NCBI GenBank assembly: GCA_043756275.1
Contig: JAYURJ010000077.1
Coordinates: forward strand, 1-5,118
Source: UKL13-2 sp043756275
GTDB lineage: Bacteria > Pseudomonadota > Gammaproteobacteria > Burkholderiales > Usitatibacteraceae
Length of the DNA stretch: 5,118 bases
Reading direction: 5' to 3'
How positions within the stretch are numbered: position 1 is the stretch's first letter; the number at the start of each line of letters is the position of its first letter. This document shows positions 4,802 through 5,118 of this stretch, in pieces. The notes under the pieces are model-generated. The model saw only the letters and a program-made list of their open reading frames with translations. It had not been told where the DNA came from and searched no databases. Both the position numbers and the translations under genes were made by a program.

Positions 4802-5118
4802 AATCCCCCGGTCGCCAGCCACGCCTCTACCTGATCCAATCGATCATTTCCCCAAAAAGGCTCACCGTCAACAATGATGTAGGGGGAGCCAAAAACGCCT
4901 TTTGCCAACGCCGCATCGACTTCATTCTTCAGTCGCTCTTTGATGGCCGGCTCAGCGGTCGCCGCCAACACTGCGGCGCGATCTTCACCGAGTGCGGCGG
5001 CAATATCGGCAACCTTTTCCGCAGATGAGATATCGATACCCTGACCGAAATAGGTCGCATAGCAGGCGCTTGCAAATTGTTGCGCTCTCAAAGCATCACG
5101 ATCAGTCAGCCAGTAAAA
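4798..5118 (-). CDS. 2-hydroxychromene-2-carboxylate isomerase-like DsbA-family protein, C-terminal part
   Basis: The reading frame is open from the right edge to a TAG at 4798-4800, giving 106 residues; the N-terminal half lies outside the window. The visible part is the helical insertion and C-terminus of the DsbA-fold/kappa-glutathione-transferase group: FYWLTDRDALRAQQFASACY at the edge, then ATYFGQGIDISS, and the segment GVFGSPYIIVDGEPFWGNDRL with the cis-proline loop (SPY) and FWGNDRL typical of 2-hydroxychromene-2-carboxylate isomerases. That enzyme isomerises an intermediate of naphthalene breakdown with glutathione, but many chromosomal relatives have no known substrate, and no aromatic-degradation genes are nearby. 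The catalytic N-terminal residue (serine in isomerases, CXXC in oxidoreductases) cannot be seen. The TTG at 5091 is internal, not the start. Confidence 0.88.
   Translation of the reverse strand, partial: FYWLTDRDALRAQQFASACYATYFGQGIDISSAEKVADIAAALGEDRAAVLAATAEPAIKERLKNEVDAALAKGVFGSPYIIVDGEPFWGNDRLDQVEAWLATGGF

Overview
The window looks like bacterial chromosome, most likely from a proteobacterium and plausibly a betaproteobacterium. The basis is moderate-to-high GC content, GC-rich third codon positions, and the set of housekeeping genes (uvrB, a low-molecular-weight phosphatase, a MarC-family membrane protein and a DsbA-like isomerase). The assignment is an inference from style and protein wording; there is no rRNA or other marker in the window.

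Left part (1-1163) is accessory DNA. Bases 85-596 hold the 3' end of a group II intron: the C-terminal part of its reverse transcriptase/maturase, then a recognisable domain V (about 525-557) and domain VI (561-593) with a bulged branch-point A at 590. The predicted 3' splice junction is 596/597. Upstream of 84 the intron is broken. Bases 1-83 carry the preceding piece of the same maturase gene on the opposite strand, giving a perfect 32-bp inverted repeat (1-32 against 84-115). This is a fold-back junction, either a real rearrangement or an assembly/amplification chimera. Right of the intron, on the minus strand, is a complete BrnT/BrnA type II toxin-antitoxin pair (1163 down to 656). Its genes overlap by 44 nt, and a candidate promoter has a palindromic operator lying over the -10 box.

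Middle (1164-1482) is a 319-nt intergenic region between divergent brnT and uvrB. It contains several short dyads that can fold in two mutually exclusive ways.

Right part (1483-5118) is housekeeping: uvrB (nucleotide excision repair helicase-like subunit), a low-molecular-weight protein tyrosine phosphatase, and a MarC-family inner-membrane protein that starts 1 nt after the phosphatase stop and has a strong ribosome-binding site inside the phosphatase gene. These three are co-oriented; the last two almost certainly share a transcript. A convergent, partial gene for a 2-hydroxychromene-2-carboxylate isomerase-like (DsbA-fold) protein enters from the right edge, and its stop codon overlaps the stop of the MarC gene.

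I did not find a clearly new biological system. The points most worth a second look are the fold-back in the intron maturase, the operator-over-promoter arrangement of brnTA, and the structured brnT-uvrB intergenic region.
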